From UBA2377 sp964429385 (GTDB lineage: Bacteria; Verrucomicrobiota; Verrucomicrobiia; Opitutales; Opitutaceae): a DNA stretch of 64,000 bases. The stretch spans positions 1 through 64,000 of the forward strand of contig CAYSBR010000011.1 in assembly GCA_964429385.1 (NCBI GenBank). The letters are read 5' to 3'. Both the position numbers and the translations under genes were made by a program. The notes beneath the pieces were generated by a model. The model was not told the DNA's origin, made no database searches, and saw only the letters and a program-made list of their open reading frames with translations. Positions 11,337 through 20,274 of this stretch are shown piece after piece. Position 1 is the stretch's first letter, and each line of letters opens with the position of its first letter.

Positions 11337-13244
11337 CTAATTTGCCGGCTTGAAGAGCTCCGGAGCGTGGGTGCGCAGCCCTGCGAGGACGGTGTCCGGG
11401 GTGAGGTCGGCAAGATTGCCGCCGCCGGTGGGCGGGCAACCGGGGGGCTGCAGGATGTGGACCGGCGCGGAGAAAACCGGCCGGGTGCGCAGGGGGTTGG
11501 TCGGTCCGAAGAGGGCTAGCAGCGGCACGCCGAGCGCATTGGCGAGGTGCATGCCGCCGGTGTCGTTGGTGACGAGAACGGTGCAGGCGGAGAGGCGGGC
11601 GCAGTATTCCGTGAGGTTAGTGCGGCCGGCGAGATCCTCCACGCGATCACCAAAGCCCGCGGCAATCGCTTGTGTGATTGGCCGGTCGTTGGCGGTGCCG
11701 AACAGCACAACGTGAAGGTGTTTGGGGAGCGCCTCCAGCAGCGCCCGCCAGTGCGCGACGGGCCAGCGCTTCTCCGGGTTGTTTTCGGAGCCGGCGATGA
11801 AGCCGAGACGCGGGGTGAGTCCTGCCTCGGGGCTGGCGAGCGGCGTGAGGTCGGGAGGGACGGCAAGGCCGAAGCGCTTCAGGAAATTATCCCACAATTC
11901 CAGTTGGTGATGCCGGGTTTCATCAAAATCGGCGGGGACTTCGTAGGTGTGGGAAAGCAGCGGGCGACGCTTGCCGGGCCGCACCAGACCGAAACGCTGG
12001 CGGCAACCGGTGAGCCAGGCCTCAAGGTCGCTGCGGAAGGAATTGGTGAAGAGCAGGTAGTTGTCCGGATGGCGCGCGCGCAGGTTGCGGAAGCAATGAA
12101 AGTAGCCCGGGCCGCGCGGGGGCAGCGGCAGCAGATCGTCCGCCACTCCGCAGCGCTCCAGCAGCGGCAGGAAGGCGGGCTTGGCGATGAGGGTCAGCGC
12201 GGCATCCGGACGGGAGGCACGCAGGGCGCGCAGGAGCGGCAGGACCATCACGACGTCGCCCAGCCAATTGGGCAGGCGGACGAAGAAACGGGTCCGGCGG
12301 GGGAGCACGGGGTGTCCCTGGGTGGCGAGTTCACTGGCGAGGAGGTCGCGCTTGGCCTGCAGGCGGTAACGCGTGTTGTGATCGGACTGTTCACCCCAGC
12401 GGTTGTGCGCCCAGAGCCACGAAGCGCAGGTGTTGTCATCATGGGCGAGCACGCCCTCCAGCCAGCGGTTGAGTGCGAGCGTCACGGCGGTTGAGTCCGG
12501 TGGGCACTCGATGCGCTGACATTGAAATTCCACGCGCCAGAAACCGAGCCGGCGTGCATACAGGCCGTAAACCCGCGCCGCGTTGCGCTCGGCGAGCAGG
12601 CCGGGGAGTTCGGTTGTCGAGCAGACGCGGTCGAATAGCAGGGTCAGGGCGCCGGCCGAGCGCGAGTTTTGATCGAAAAGGATGCCGGCCATGCCGCGGC
12701 GGCGCAGGATCCGCATGATGCCGTGGAAGCCTTCCTTGCGCGAAAGCAGCTTCATGCCATGCAGCTCGCGGGTGTGCCGGACCCAGTCGTCGAGCTTCCG
12801 GTTGCGCAGAGGTTTGTAGATGGTGCCGAATTCGGGAAACGGGCCGGGCAGGATCAGCGCCATGGCGGTCTGCGCCTCCCAATAGGCGATGTGCGGGGCG
12901 GCGAAGATGGCGGGAAAGGGTTCCTGCTGATGGGAGGTGAAGACTTCCCGCAACTCCGGCGAGGCCGAGATCGAGCGCCGCAGGCGGTCGGCGCTCATGG
13001 CCGGCATGGCCAGCGTAAACAGGCCGGTCTCGACAAGCCGCTCGCAGCTCAGCCGGGCCAGCCGGCGGTGCCAGGCCGGATCGCGCCCGGGAAACGCATG
13101 GTGCAGGTTGGAAAGAATGATGCGCCGGCGCTCGGGCTGGGTCCACCACATCAGCCGGGCCAACCCGCGGGTCAGCGCACGCAAGAGGGGTTCGGGCGAG
13201 TGGACCAGCAGCCAGGCGATGATTTGAAGCAGTGATTTTAGCAC
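11337..13244 (-). CDS. Bifunctional LPS protein: lipid A-type acyltransferase fused to GT9 heptosyltransferase
   Basis: A 635-residue fusion. Residues 1-300 resemble LpxL/HtrB lauroyl acyltransferases: an N-terminal membrane helix, the HX4E-type catalytic motif APHIAYWEA near 118, and FDQNSRSAGALTLLFDR near 190. From about 312 (FFVRLPNWLGDVVMVLPLL) to the end is a GT9 heptosyltransferase of the WaaF type, including GSENNPEKRWP and the acceptor-site run TNDTGGMHLANALGVPLLALFGPT. Both activities belong to lipid A-core assembly at the inner membrane. The start appears to be GTG. A separate GT9 gene starts 91 bases away on the other strand. Confidence 0.9.
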   Translation of the reverse strand: MLKSLLQIIAWLLVHSPEPLLRALTRGLARLMWWTQPERRRIILSNLHHAFPGRDPAWHRRLARLSCERLVETGLFTLAMPAMSADRLRRSISASPELREVFTSHQQEPFPAIFAAPHIAYWEAQTAMALILPGPFPEFGTIYKPLRNRKLDDWVRHTRELHGMKLLSRKEGFHGIMRILRRRGMAGILFDQNSRSAGALTLLFDRVCSTTELPGLLAERNAARVYGLYARRLGFWRVEFQCQRIECPPDSTAVTLALNRWLEGVLAHDDNTCASWLWAHNRWGEQSDHNTRYRLQAKRDLLASELATQGHPVLPRRTRFFVRLPNWLGDVVMVLPLLRALRASRPDAALTLIAKPAFLPLLERCGVADDLLPLPPRGPGYFHCFRNLRARHPDNYLLFTNSFRSDLEAWLTGCRQRFGLVRPGKRRPLLSHTYEVPADFDETRHHQLELWDNFLKRFGLAVPPDLTPLASPEAGLTPRLGFIAGSENNPEKRWPVAHWRALLEALPKHLHVVLFGTANDRPITQAIAAGFGDRVEDLAGRTNLTEYCARLSACTVLVTNDTGGMHLANALGVPLLALFGPTNPLRTRPVFSAPVHILQPPGCPPTGGGNLADLTPDTVLAGLRTHAPELFKPAN

Positions 13245-13335
13245 GCGGGCGACGGATTAGCGTTTGATTTCAGCGGGGAAAAGCCATGAAAGGTTAGCTT
13301 CATGCGGTCAAAAGCGATTTTGCCGCACCGCCCTC

Positions 13336-14301
13336 ATGACCGAGATTCTCATCATCAAACCCTCGTCGCTCGGCGACATCGTGCACGGCCTGCAGGTGGC
13401 AACCTCGCTCAAGGCCCAGTGCGATGACCTGCGCATCACCTGGGTGGCGCGCGATATCTTCGCGCCGCTGGTGCAGGCCTGTGAGGCGGTGGATCAGGTC
13501 CATGTCTTTGAACGCAACGGCGGCACGAAGGGCTTCCTGCGTTTGATGAAAGAAATCCGGCGCACGAAGTTCGATTATGTTTTCGATATGCAGGGCCTGC
13601 TGCGGACCGGGGTGATGACCTCGCGCACACTGGCGAAGAAGAAGGTGGGGCGCAGCGATGCCCGCGAGCTGTCTGGATTGTTTTACGATGAGAAGGTGCC
13701 GCTGCCGCCGGACGGGCGTCGCAGCCACGCGCTGGATATTCTCCTGCAGTTTTGCCCCGTGCTCGGCGCGAAGCCGGAGTTGCGGGGCCGGCTGAAGTTC
13801 CGTGATCCCGACAATCTGAACCTGAGTTTCGCGGAAGGCCGCGAAGGCACGAAGCCGATTCTGATGTTCCCCGACAGCCGGCGGGAGGAGAAGAAGTGGG
13901 GGGGCTTCCGCGAACTGACCGAGACGCTGCTGCGGGCCAACCGTAACCGGAAGGTCATCTGGGCGGGCAATCACTACCTGCCGAACAAGAGTGTGCTGCC
14001 GGAGACGCAGTTCCTCAACCTGACCGGCAACACGAGTCTCGTTTCGCTGCCGGCGTTGATCCGCATGTCGGACTGGGTGATCTCGAACGACAGCGGTCCG
14101 ATGCACCTCGCGGCGGCGCTGGGCGTGAAAACCCTGGCCATCTTTGGGCCGACGGATCCCCGCAACTTCGGGCCCTATCCCTTGAACGCGCCGACCAACC
14201 TTGTCGTGCAGGCGCCCGCCGGGGAGCTGAAGCTGCTGTCGGCGAAGGAGGTCCATGCACGCCTGACGCGGGCGGAGGGCAGGTTTGGCAAAAAGCGCTG
14301 A
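13336..14301 (+). CDS. GT9 heptosyltransferase (WaaC/RfaC-like)
   Basis: A 321-residue LPS core glycosyltransferase that probably transfers heptose to Kdo or the inner core. It starts MTEILIIKPSSLGDIVHGLQV, the nucleotide-sugar heptosyltransferase N-terminus with the conserved D near residue 14. Later it has MFPDSRREEKKWGGF and the C-terminal donor-site motif SNDSGPMHLAAALGVKTLAIFGPTDP. The first 24 codons of the longer open frame precede this conserved start and are not needed. It is divergent from the acyltransferase-GT9 fusion and followed 12 bases later by serS. Confidence 0.9.
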   Translation: MTEILIIKPSSLGDIVHGLQVATSLKAQCDDLRITWVARDIFAPLVQACEAVDQVHVFERNGGTKGFLRLMKEIRRTKFDYVFDMQGLLRTGVMTSRTLAKKKVGRSDARELSGLFYDEKVPLPPDGRRSHALDILLQFCPVLGAKPELRGRLKFRDPDNLNLSFAEGREGTKPILMFPDSRREEKKWGGFRELTETLLRANRNRKVIWAGNHYLPNKSVLPETQFLNLTGNTSLVSLPALIRMSDWVISNDSGPMHLAAALGVKTLAIFGPTDPRNFGPYPLNAPTNLVVQAPAGELKLLSAKEVHARLTRAEGRFGKKR

Positions 14302-14313
14302 CTCATTTTTCCC

Positions 14314-15585
14314 ATGATCGATCCGAAACTTTTGCGTGAAACGCCGGAAGTCATCCGCGCGGCCATTGCCAAGAAGCACCTCGACCCGGCGGCGCTGGAG
14401 CAGGCCCAGGCCAACGATGTGGCCTGGCGTCACGTCCTGACCGAGGTCGAGCAACAGCGCGCCCGGCAGAAGGCCGCGAATACGGAGATGGTCGCGCTGA
14501 AAAAAGGTTCGCCGGAGTTCCTCGCCAAGGTGCAGGAGATGAAGGTGCTTTCGACGGAGTTGAAGGCGAAGGAGGAGAGCCTGAAGCATCTGGAGGAAAA
14601 ATGGCGGGCCTCGATGCTTGAGTTGCCGAACCTGCCGCATGCCTCCGTCCCCGAAGGCCGCACGCCGGAGGAGAACGTTGTCGCGGTGGCGCACGGTGAT
14701 CCCGCGCAGGTCGGCGCCCATGCGAAAGCGCACTGGGAGATTCCGGGCTTCGACCGGCTGTTCGATTTTGCCCGCGGCGCCAAGGTCACGGGCGCCGGAT
14801 TTCCGTTCCTGATCGGCGAGGGCGCGAAACTCGCCCGGGCGCTGCTCCAGTTCTACCTGGAGGAAAACACCCGGGCCGGCTACGTGGAGGTCAGTCCTCC
14901 GATCTTTGTGAACGCGGCCAGCGCGACGGCCACCGGCCAGCTGCCGGACAAGGAAGGCCAGATGTATGAGACGCAGGACCGGCTCTATGCCGTGCCGACG
15001 GCCGAGGTGCCGCTGACGAATTTCTTCCGCGATGAGATCATCGAGGAGTCCGCGTTGCCGGTCTATCGCTGCGCTTACACGCCCTGCTTCCGCCGTGAGG
15101 CCGGCAGCTATGGCAAGGATGTGCGCGGCTTCAACCGCGTGCACCAGTTCGACAAGGTCGAGCTGCTGAAGTGGGTGCACCCGGATTCAAGCTACGAGGA
15201 ACTCGACAAGCTGCGCGCGGATGCCGAGAGCCTGTTGCGGAAGCTGGAGCTGCCGTATCGTGTGCTGCTGATGTGCGGCGGCGATCTCGGTTTTGCCCAG
15301 GCGAAAAAATACGATTTGGAAGTCTGGGCCGCCGGCCAGAAGCGCTGGCTGGAGGTGTCGAGTTGCAGCAATTTCGAGGCGTTTCAGGCCCGGCGGGCGC
15401 AGATCCGCTACCGGGCGAAAGCCACGGGCAAGCCCGAGCTGGTCCATACGCTCAACGGTTCCGGTCTGGCCGTGCCGCGCGTGCTGGCGGCCCTGCTGGA
15501 AAACAATCTGCAACCGGATGGCCGGGTGCGCCTCCCTGCCGCGCTGCAACCGTATTTCGGCAAGGAATACCTGAGCTTCAACTGA
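14314..15585 (+). CDS. serS: Seryl-tRNA synthetase
   Basis: Charges tRNA-Ser and tRNA-Sec with serine. It is 423 residues, standard for class IIa SerRS. The N-terminal antiparallel coiled-coil arm that grips the long variable arm spans about 30-110 (TEVEQQRARQKAA to SLKHLEEKW). The catalytic core has TAEVPLTNFFRDEI, motif 2 CFRREAGSYGKDVRGFNRVHQFDKVE, and motif 3 near NGSGLAVPRVLAALLEN. It is followed 23 bases later by tilS on the same strand. Confidence 0.98.
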   Translation: MIDPKLLRETPEVIRAAIAKKHLDPAALEQAQANDVAWRHVLTEVEQQRARQKAANTEMVALKKGSPEFLAKVQEMKVLSTELKAKEESLKHLEEKWRASMLELPNLPHASVPEGRTPEENVVAVAHGDPAQVGAHAKAHWEIPGFDRLFDFARGAKVTGAGFPFLIGEGAKLARALLQFYLEENTRAGYVEVSPPIFVNAASATATGQLPDKEGQMYETQDRLYAVPTAEVPLTNFFRDEIIEESALPVYRCAYTPCFRREAGSYGKDVRGFNRVHQFDKVELLKWVHPDSSYEELDKLRADAESLLRKLELPYRVLLMCGGDLGFAQAKKYDLEVWAAGQKRWLEVSSCSNFEAFQARRAQIRYRAKATGKPELVHTLNGSGLAVPRVLAALLENNLQPDGRVRLPAALQPYFGKEYLSFN

Positions 15586-15608
15586 GAGGGTGGGCGAGAT
15601 CCGGCCGG

Positions 15609-16661
15609 ATGAAGGCGCAGCGGCAACAGTGGGAAACACGCGCGCGCCGGCTGGGTGAGCTTATCCCGGTGGCGCGGTTGCACCCCGGGGCGCTGGCCGG
15701 AGCGGTGCGCCCGCGGCGGGAGCCTTGGGTGGTCGCGTTTTCCGGCGGCGCTGATTCGCTGGCGCTGCTGCTGCTGCTATGGGCGCACTGGCCGGAGCGT
15801 CGCGCTCAGTTGAGCGCATTGCATTTCAATCATGGTCTGCGCGGCGCGGCGGCGGATCGGGACGAGGCCTATTGCCGGAAGGTCTGCCGGGCCTTGGGCA
15901 TTGCGTTTTCCAGCGGCCGGCGTCGCCGCCGCGCCGGCACCGCGCTCTCCGAAGCGGAGGCGCGCGAGGCGCGCTTTGCGTTTTTTGAACGCAAGCTGAC
16001 GGCCGCGGGCGCGCGTTTGCTCTGGCTGGGGCAACAGCAAAATGACGTGGCGGAAACCCTGTTGATGCGGCTGGCGCGCGGCAGCGGCGCGGGCGGGCTG
16101 GCGGCGCCGCGACCGCTGCAGAAGATGCCCGGTGGTCGGATTCATGTGCGTCCGCTGCTGACCTTGAAGCACGAGGAACTGACCGGGGCCTTGCGATTGG
16201 CGCGGATTCCCTGGCGCGAGGATGCGAGCAATGCGGGCGGCGATTTTTTCCGCAACCGGGTCCGGAATACGGTATTGCCGGCCTGGAGTGAGGCGGCTGG
16301 GAGGGATGCCCTGGCCGGAGCCGCGCTGAGCCGGAGCCTGCTGGAGGAGGACGACGCGGCTTTGGAGCAATGGGTGGATGGGTTGGCGGCGCTGGATCGA
16401 AAGGGGAAATTGGATCTCACGAAACTTGCGAACGCGCCCCGGGCCGTTGTGCGGCGGGCGCTGCATCGCTGGCTGTTGCGCCACCCGGTGGCCGCCGGGC
16501 TTTCCCGCCAGGGGTTTGAATTGTTGCTGGCGAAGACGATTTTGGGTGCGCCGACCCGCTTCAGTCTGGGTGTGACAGGGTTCGCCGTCATTCGCCGCGG
16601 GATTTTGTTTTTTGAGCAGGGCGCGACCCGACGATCGGCCTCCTCGGGACACAGATTATAA
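15609..16661 (+). CDS. tilS: tRNA(Ile)-lysidine synthetase
   Basis: Modifies C34 of the CAU-anticodon isoleucine tRNA to lysidine using ATP and lysine. It starts at the ATG at 15609 (MKAQRQQWETRARRLG) and is 350 residues. The PP-loop ATP pyrophosphatase motif SGGADSLALLLLLW lies near 43-57, followed by HFNHGLRGAAADRDEAYCR and the GQQQNDVAETLLMRLARGSGAGGL segment. The C-terminal tRNA-binding region is short compared with the E. coli enzyme. It lies between serS and ftsH; tilS beside ftsH is a widespread bacterial arrangement. Confidence 0.93.
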   Translation: MKAQRQQWETRARRLGELIPVARLHPGALAGAVRPRREPWVVAFSGGADSLALLLLLWAHWPERRAQLSALHFNHGLRGAAADRDEAYCRKVCRALGIAFSSGRRRRRAGTALSEAEAREARFAFFERKLTAAGARLLWLGQQQNDVAETLLMRLARGSGAGGLAAPRPLQKMPGGRIHVRPLLTLKHEELTGALRLARIPWREDASNAGGDFFRNRVRNTVLPAWSEAAGRDALAGAALSRSLLEEDDAALEQWVDGLAALDRKGKLDLTKLANAPRAVVRRALHRWLLRHPVAAGLSRQGFELLLAKTILGAPTRFSLGVTGFAVIRRGILFFEQGATRRSASSGHRL

Positions 16662-16662
16662 T
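16634..16662 (+). promoter_or_regulatory. Possible sigma-70 promoter of ftsH
   Basis: A perfect TATAAT hexamer spans 16657-16662 at the end of tilS, 64 bases before the ftsH ATG. No good -35 box sits 17 bases upstream (the sequence there is ATCGGC), so the assignment rests on the -10 element alone. Confidence 0.35.
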
Positions 16663-16725
16663 GCCGCTTCAATTGACTTGTCAGCATGGAACCTTCACCT
16701 TCGACCCTCAGTCCCAACCCAAATA

Positions 16726-18756
16726 ATGTCCGAACCCGATAACACAAAGAAGCGCGGTCCGCTGAAAGGTCTGCCGCCGGATCGCTTCCAACCCAAGGTC
16801 CTGTTCATCTGGGCAGCCATCGCTATCGCCGTCTTTTCCCTGTTGTATTGGACCCCTGGCCGGCTCGGGACTCCGGTGGATCTGAAGATCCAGCAGGTGG
16901 TGGAGTTTGCCGAGGAGGGCAAGATTCGCGAGGGTGTCATCCGTCCGGATGGATCGGGTGGCCGGGATTGGACGATCATCACGGGCGAGTTGACCGAAGC
17001 GGTGCCCGTGGCGCCCGGAAGCACGGATAAGTCCGTGAAATTCCGTGCGGCAGGCCGACTGACCGATGTCAATCTGGAGCGCCTGCAGAAGGCGCAGCTG
17101 TTTGCGGAGCAACCCGCTTCCACTGTGTGGTCGCAGATCGCGATCCAGATCATTCCCTTCATTCTGATCATCGGCCTGCTGTATTTTCTCTTTGTGCGCC
17201 AGTTGCGGCAGGCGGGGCGGGGAGCGATGAACTTCGGCAAGAGCCGCGCCAAGCTGCTGACCCGCGACCGGGACAAGGTGACCTTCGCCGATGTCGCCGG
17301 GTGTGATGAAGCCAAGGAAGAGGTGAGCGAGGTCGTGGAGTTCCTGCGCGATCCAAAGAAATTCACCAAGATGGGTGGCCGCATCCCCAAGGGCATCCTG
17401 ATGGTCGGTCCCCCCGGCACCGGCAAGACCCTCCTCGCGAAGGCCGTGGCCGGCGAGGCGGACGTGCCGTTCTTTTCCATCTCCGGATCGGACTTCGTGG
17501 AGATGTTTGTCGGCGTCGGCGCGAGCCGGGTGCGCGATATGTTCGAACAGGGCCGGAAGAGCGCGCCCTGCCTGATCTTTATTGATGAAATCGACGCCGT
17601 GGGCCGCCAGCGCGGCGCCGGCCTTGGCGGCGGCAATGACGAGCGCGAACAGACGCTCAATTCGCTGCTGGTCGAGATGGACGGCTTCGATGCCAATGAG
17701 GGCGTCATCATCATCGCGGCGACCAACCGTCCCGATGTGCTCGACAACGCCCTGCTGCGCCCGGGTCGTTTTGACCGGCAGATTTACGTGGACCTACCCG
17801 ACCTCGTCGGGCGCGAGCAGATCCTGCGGGTGCACGCCCGCAAGATCAATCTGGCGGAGCAGGTGGACCTCGAGGTCATCGCGCGCGGCACGCCCGGTCT
17901 TTCCGGTGCCGAGCTGGCCAACCTCCTCAACGAGGCCGCGCTGATCGCCAGCCGCCGCAACAAGAAGAAGGTCGAGATGATCGACGTGGACGATGCGCGC
18001 GAGAAGGTGCAGTTCGGCCGCGAACGCCGCCGCTTGATGGACGACGAGGAGAAGAAGCTCACGGCGTATCACGAGGCGGGTCATGCGCTGGTGCAGGCGG
18101 TCCTCGATGACGGCTACATGCCGGTGCACAAGGTCACGATCATTCCCCGCGGGCGGAGTCTGGGCAGCACCATGTTCATTCCGAAGAAGGATGTGCTGAC
18201 CCATGCGAAGAAGCGCATGCTCAACCAGATTGCGATGGGCCTGGGCGGCCGGATCGCCGAGGAGGTGGTGCTGGACGACATCTCCAGCGGCGCCGCCGGC
18301 GATATCAAGCAGGTGACGAAGATCGCCCGCCACATGGTCTGCGACTGGGGCATGAGCCCGCTCGGCCCCATCGCCTTTGGCGACAATCAGGACACGGTTT
18401 TCCTCGGCCGCGAAATCACGCGCAACGAAAACGTCTCCGAGGAGACGGCCCGCAAGATCGACGAGGAGATCCACCGGATCATCGACGAACAATACAAGCG
18501 CGCGACCGACATCCTCACCGGGCATCGCGGAGCCCTCGACAAGATTGCGGCGGCGTTGCTCGAATACGAGACCATCGAAGGCCGGCATGTGCAGGAGATC
18601 GTCGAGTTCGGGGAAATCCGCTCCACAGTCATCAAGCAGCCGCCACCGTTGCCGCCGGAGTCCGGCCTGGCTGACAAGAAGGGCGCGTCGAAAGCCAAGA
18701 ATGCGGAGGATGACGCCTCGCCGGAAGGCCCGGCGCCACAGCCCACCCCGGCCTGA
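16726..18756 (+). CDS. ftsH: ATP-dependent zinc metalloprotease FtsH
   Basis: Membrane-anchored AAA protease that degrades misfolded membrane proteins and regulatory targets such as LpxC. It is 676 residues from MSEPDNTKKRG. One transmembrane helix lies near 30-47, a periplasmic region follows, and a second helix lies near 140-162 (IAIQIIPFILIIGLLYFLFV). The AAA domain has Walker A GPPGTGKTLLAKA, Walker B LIFIDEIDAVGRQRG and the SRH ATNRPDVLDNALLRPGRFDR. The zinc site is HEAGHAL. The C-terminal tail is Lys/Ala/Pro-rich. The transcription unit ends at the hairpin at 18778. Confidence 0.98.
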   Translation: MSEPDNTKKRGPLKGLPPDRFQPKVLFIWAAIAIAVFSLLYWTPGRLGTPVDLKIQQVVEFAEEGKIREGVIRPDGSGGRDWTIITGELTEAVPVAPGSTDKSVKFRAAGRLTDVNLERLQKAQLFAEQPASTVWSQIAIQIIPFILIIGLLYFLFVRQLRQAGRGAMNFGKSRAKLLTRDRDKVTFADVAGCDEAKEEVSEVVEFLRDPKKFTKMGGRIPKGILMVGPPGTGKTLLAKAVAGEADVPFFSISGSDFVEMFVGVGASRVRDMFEQGRKSAPCLIFIDEIDAVGRQRGAGLGGGNDEREQTLNSLLVEMDGFDANEGVIIIAATNRPDVLDNALLRPGRFDRQIYVDLPDLVGREQILRVHARKINLAEQVDLEVIARGTPGLSGAELANLLNEAALIASRRNKKKVEMIDVDDAREKVQFGRERRRLMDDEEKKLTAYHEAGHALVQAVLDDGYMPVHKVTIIPRGRSLGSTMFIPKKDVLTHAKKRMLNQIAMGLGGRIAEEVVLDDISSGAAGDIKQVTKIARHMVCDWGMSPLGPIAFGDNQDTVFLGREITRNENVSEETARKIDEEIHRIIDEQYKRATDILTGHRGALDKIAAALLEYETIEGRHVQEIVEFGEIRSTVIKQPPPLPPESGLADKKGASKAKNAEDDASPEGPAPQPTPA

Positions 18757-18777
18757 GCCGCCGGGTTGCATTTCAAG

Positions 18778-18805
18778 GCCGCGTGTGATGCACGCGGCTT
18801 TTTTT
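18778..18805 (+). terminator. Rho-independent terminator of ftsH
   Basis: A perfect eight-base stem GCCGCGTG / CACGCGGC encloses a five-base loop and is followed by seven T. It begins 22 bases after the ftsH stop, a strong intrinsic terminator. Confidence 0.92.
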
Positions 18806-18862
18806 GCGCCCAAAAACTTCCTTGGTTTTGGCAAGCGCCCGCGCCACGCTGGCGGTTTAATC

Positions 18863-20221
18863 ATGAAAATCTGCTGCATTGGTGCTGGTTACGTGGGTGG
18901 GCCGACGATGGCCATGATTGCGCGCAAGGCGCCTGATATCCAGGTGACGGTCGTGGATATGAACGCCGCCCGCATCGCGGCCTGGAATTCCGACCGGCTG
19001 CCGGTTTACGAACCGGGGCTGGACGACGTCGTTCGCGAAGCGCGCGGCCGCAATCTCTTCTTCTCGACGGATGTGGCCGGGCACATCAAGTCCGCCGACA
19101 TCATCTTCGTGGCGGTGAACACCCCGACGAAGACCTATGGCGTCGGCGCAGGGCGGGCGGCGGACCTGCGTTTCATCGAGTCGGTGGCGCGGACCATCGC
19201 GGAGCACGCGGAGAGCGACAAGATCATCGTGGAGAAGTCCACGATCCCCGTGAAGACCGCCGAGTCCATCAAGACCATCGTGGCGTCGAATGCCCGGGGC
19301 GTGAAGTTTCAGGTTTTGTCGAATCCGGAATTCCTCGCCGAGGGCACCGCGGTGAAGGATCTGGAGAATCCCGACCGCGTGCTGATCGGTGGCGAGCGCA
19401 CTCCCGAAGGGGAGAAGGCGGTGCGGACCCTCGTGGAGGTCTATGGGCGCTGGGTGCCGCGGGATCGCATCATCACCACGAACTTGTGGTCCTCGGAGCT
19501 CTCCAAGCTCGTGGCCAACGCGTTTCTCGCGCAGCGCATTTCCTCGATCAACGCGATCTCGGCCCTGTGCGAGGCGACCGGCGCCGACGTGGACGAGGTG
19601 GCCAACGCCATCGGCAAGGACAGCCGTATCGGACCGAAATTCCTCAAGGCCTCGGTCGGTTTCGGCGGCTCCTGTTTCCAGAAGGATATCCTCAACCTGA
19701 CCTACCTGTGCGAGAGCTTCGGCCTGCCGGAGGTGGCGGCTTACTGGACGAGCGTTGTGAGCATCAACGACTGGCAGAAGCGCCGGTTTGCCGCGCGCAT
19801 CGTGAAGGAGTTGTTCAACACGGTGGCCGACAAGAAAATCGCCGTGCTGGGCTTCGCTTTCAAGAAGGACACCAATGACACGCGTGAATCGGCGGCCATC
19901 AACATCTGCCGCGACCTCCTGACGGAGCAGGCCAATGTCTGCGTGTATGACCCGCAGGTGCCGGCGGAGGAGATCCTGTCCGACGTCCTGGGGAAGGGGC
20001 AGACGAATCCCCGGCTGACCGTGGCGCAGGATGTCTATGCCGCCTGCGCCGGCGCGCACGCCATCGCCATTGTGACGGAGTGGGACGAGTTTAGAACGCT
20101 CGACTACGCCCGCATCCACGCGGGAATGCCCAAGCCCGCCAGCCTCTTCGATGGTCGCAATGTCGTGGATCTGGCCGCGCTGCGGACGATCGGCTTCAAA
20201 GCCTTCGGTATCGGCAAATAA
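18863..20221 (+). CDS. ugd: UDP-glucose 6-dehydrogenase
   Basis: Oxidises UDP-glucose to UDP-glucuronate with two NAD+, supplying uronic acid for surface polysaccharides. It is 452 residues from MKICCIGAGYVGGPTMAMIA, an N-terminal Rossmann fold. The catalytic cysteine is in GFGGSCFQKDILNL near 270, and the C-terminal domain has VAVLGFAFKKDTNDTRES-like sequence. The length and the FQKD motif resemble the animal-type UGDH branch more than short bacterial Ugd; this is a family-level impression. The gene stands alone between two terminators, about 9 kb from the O-antigen locus it may feed. Confidence 0.93.
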   Translation: MKICCIGAGYVGGPTMAMIARKAPDIQVTVVDMNAARIAAWNSDRLPVYEPGLDDVVREARGRNLFFSTDVAGHIKSADIIFVAVNTPTKTYGVGAGRAADLRFIESVARTIAEHAESDKIIVEKSTIPVKTAESIKTIVASNARGVKFQVLSNPEFLAEGTAVKDLENPDRVLIGGERTPEGEKAVRTLVEVYGRWVPRDRIITTNLWSSELSKLVANAFLAQRISSINAISALCEATGADVDEVANAIGKDSRIGPKFLKASVGFGGSCFQKDILNLTYLCESFGLPEVAAYWTSVVSINDWQKRRFAARIVKELFNTVADKKIAVLGFAFKKDTNDTRESAAINICRDLLTEQANVCVYDPQVPAEEILSDVLGKGQTNPRLTVAQDVYAACAGAHAIAIVTEWDEFRTLDYARIHAGMPKPASLFDGRNVVDLAALRTIGFKAFGIGK

Positions 20222-20247
20222 CGGGCTCCGCTGCCTTTGCCGCAAGC

Positions 20248-20274
20248 CGCCGGGTTGAATCCCCGGCGCGTTTT
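20248..20274. terminator. Hairpin between convergent ugd and alr
   Basis: The stem CGCCGGG / CCCGGCG with a seven-base loop is followed by CGTTTT on the plus strand. It lies in the 52-base gap between the converging ends of ugd and alr and could terminate ugd. Confidence 0.6.
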
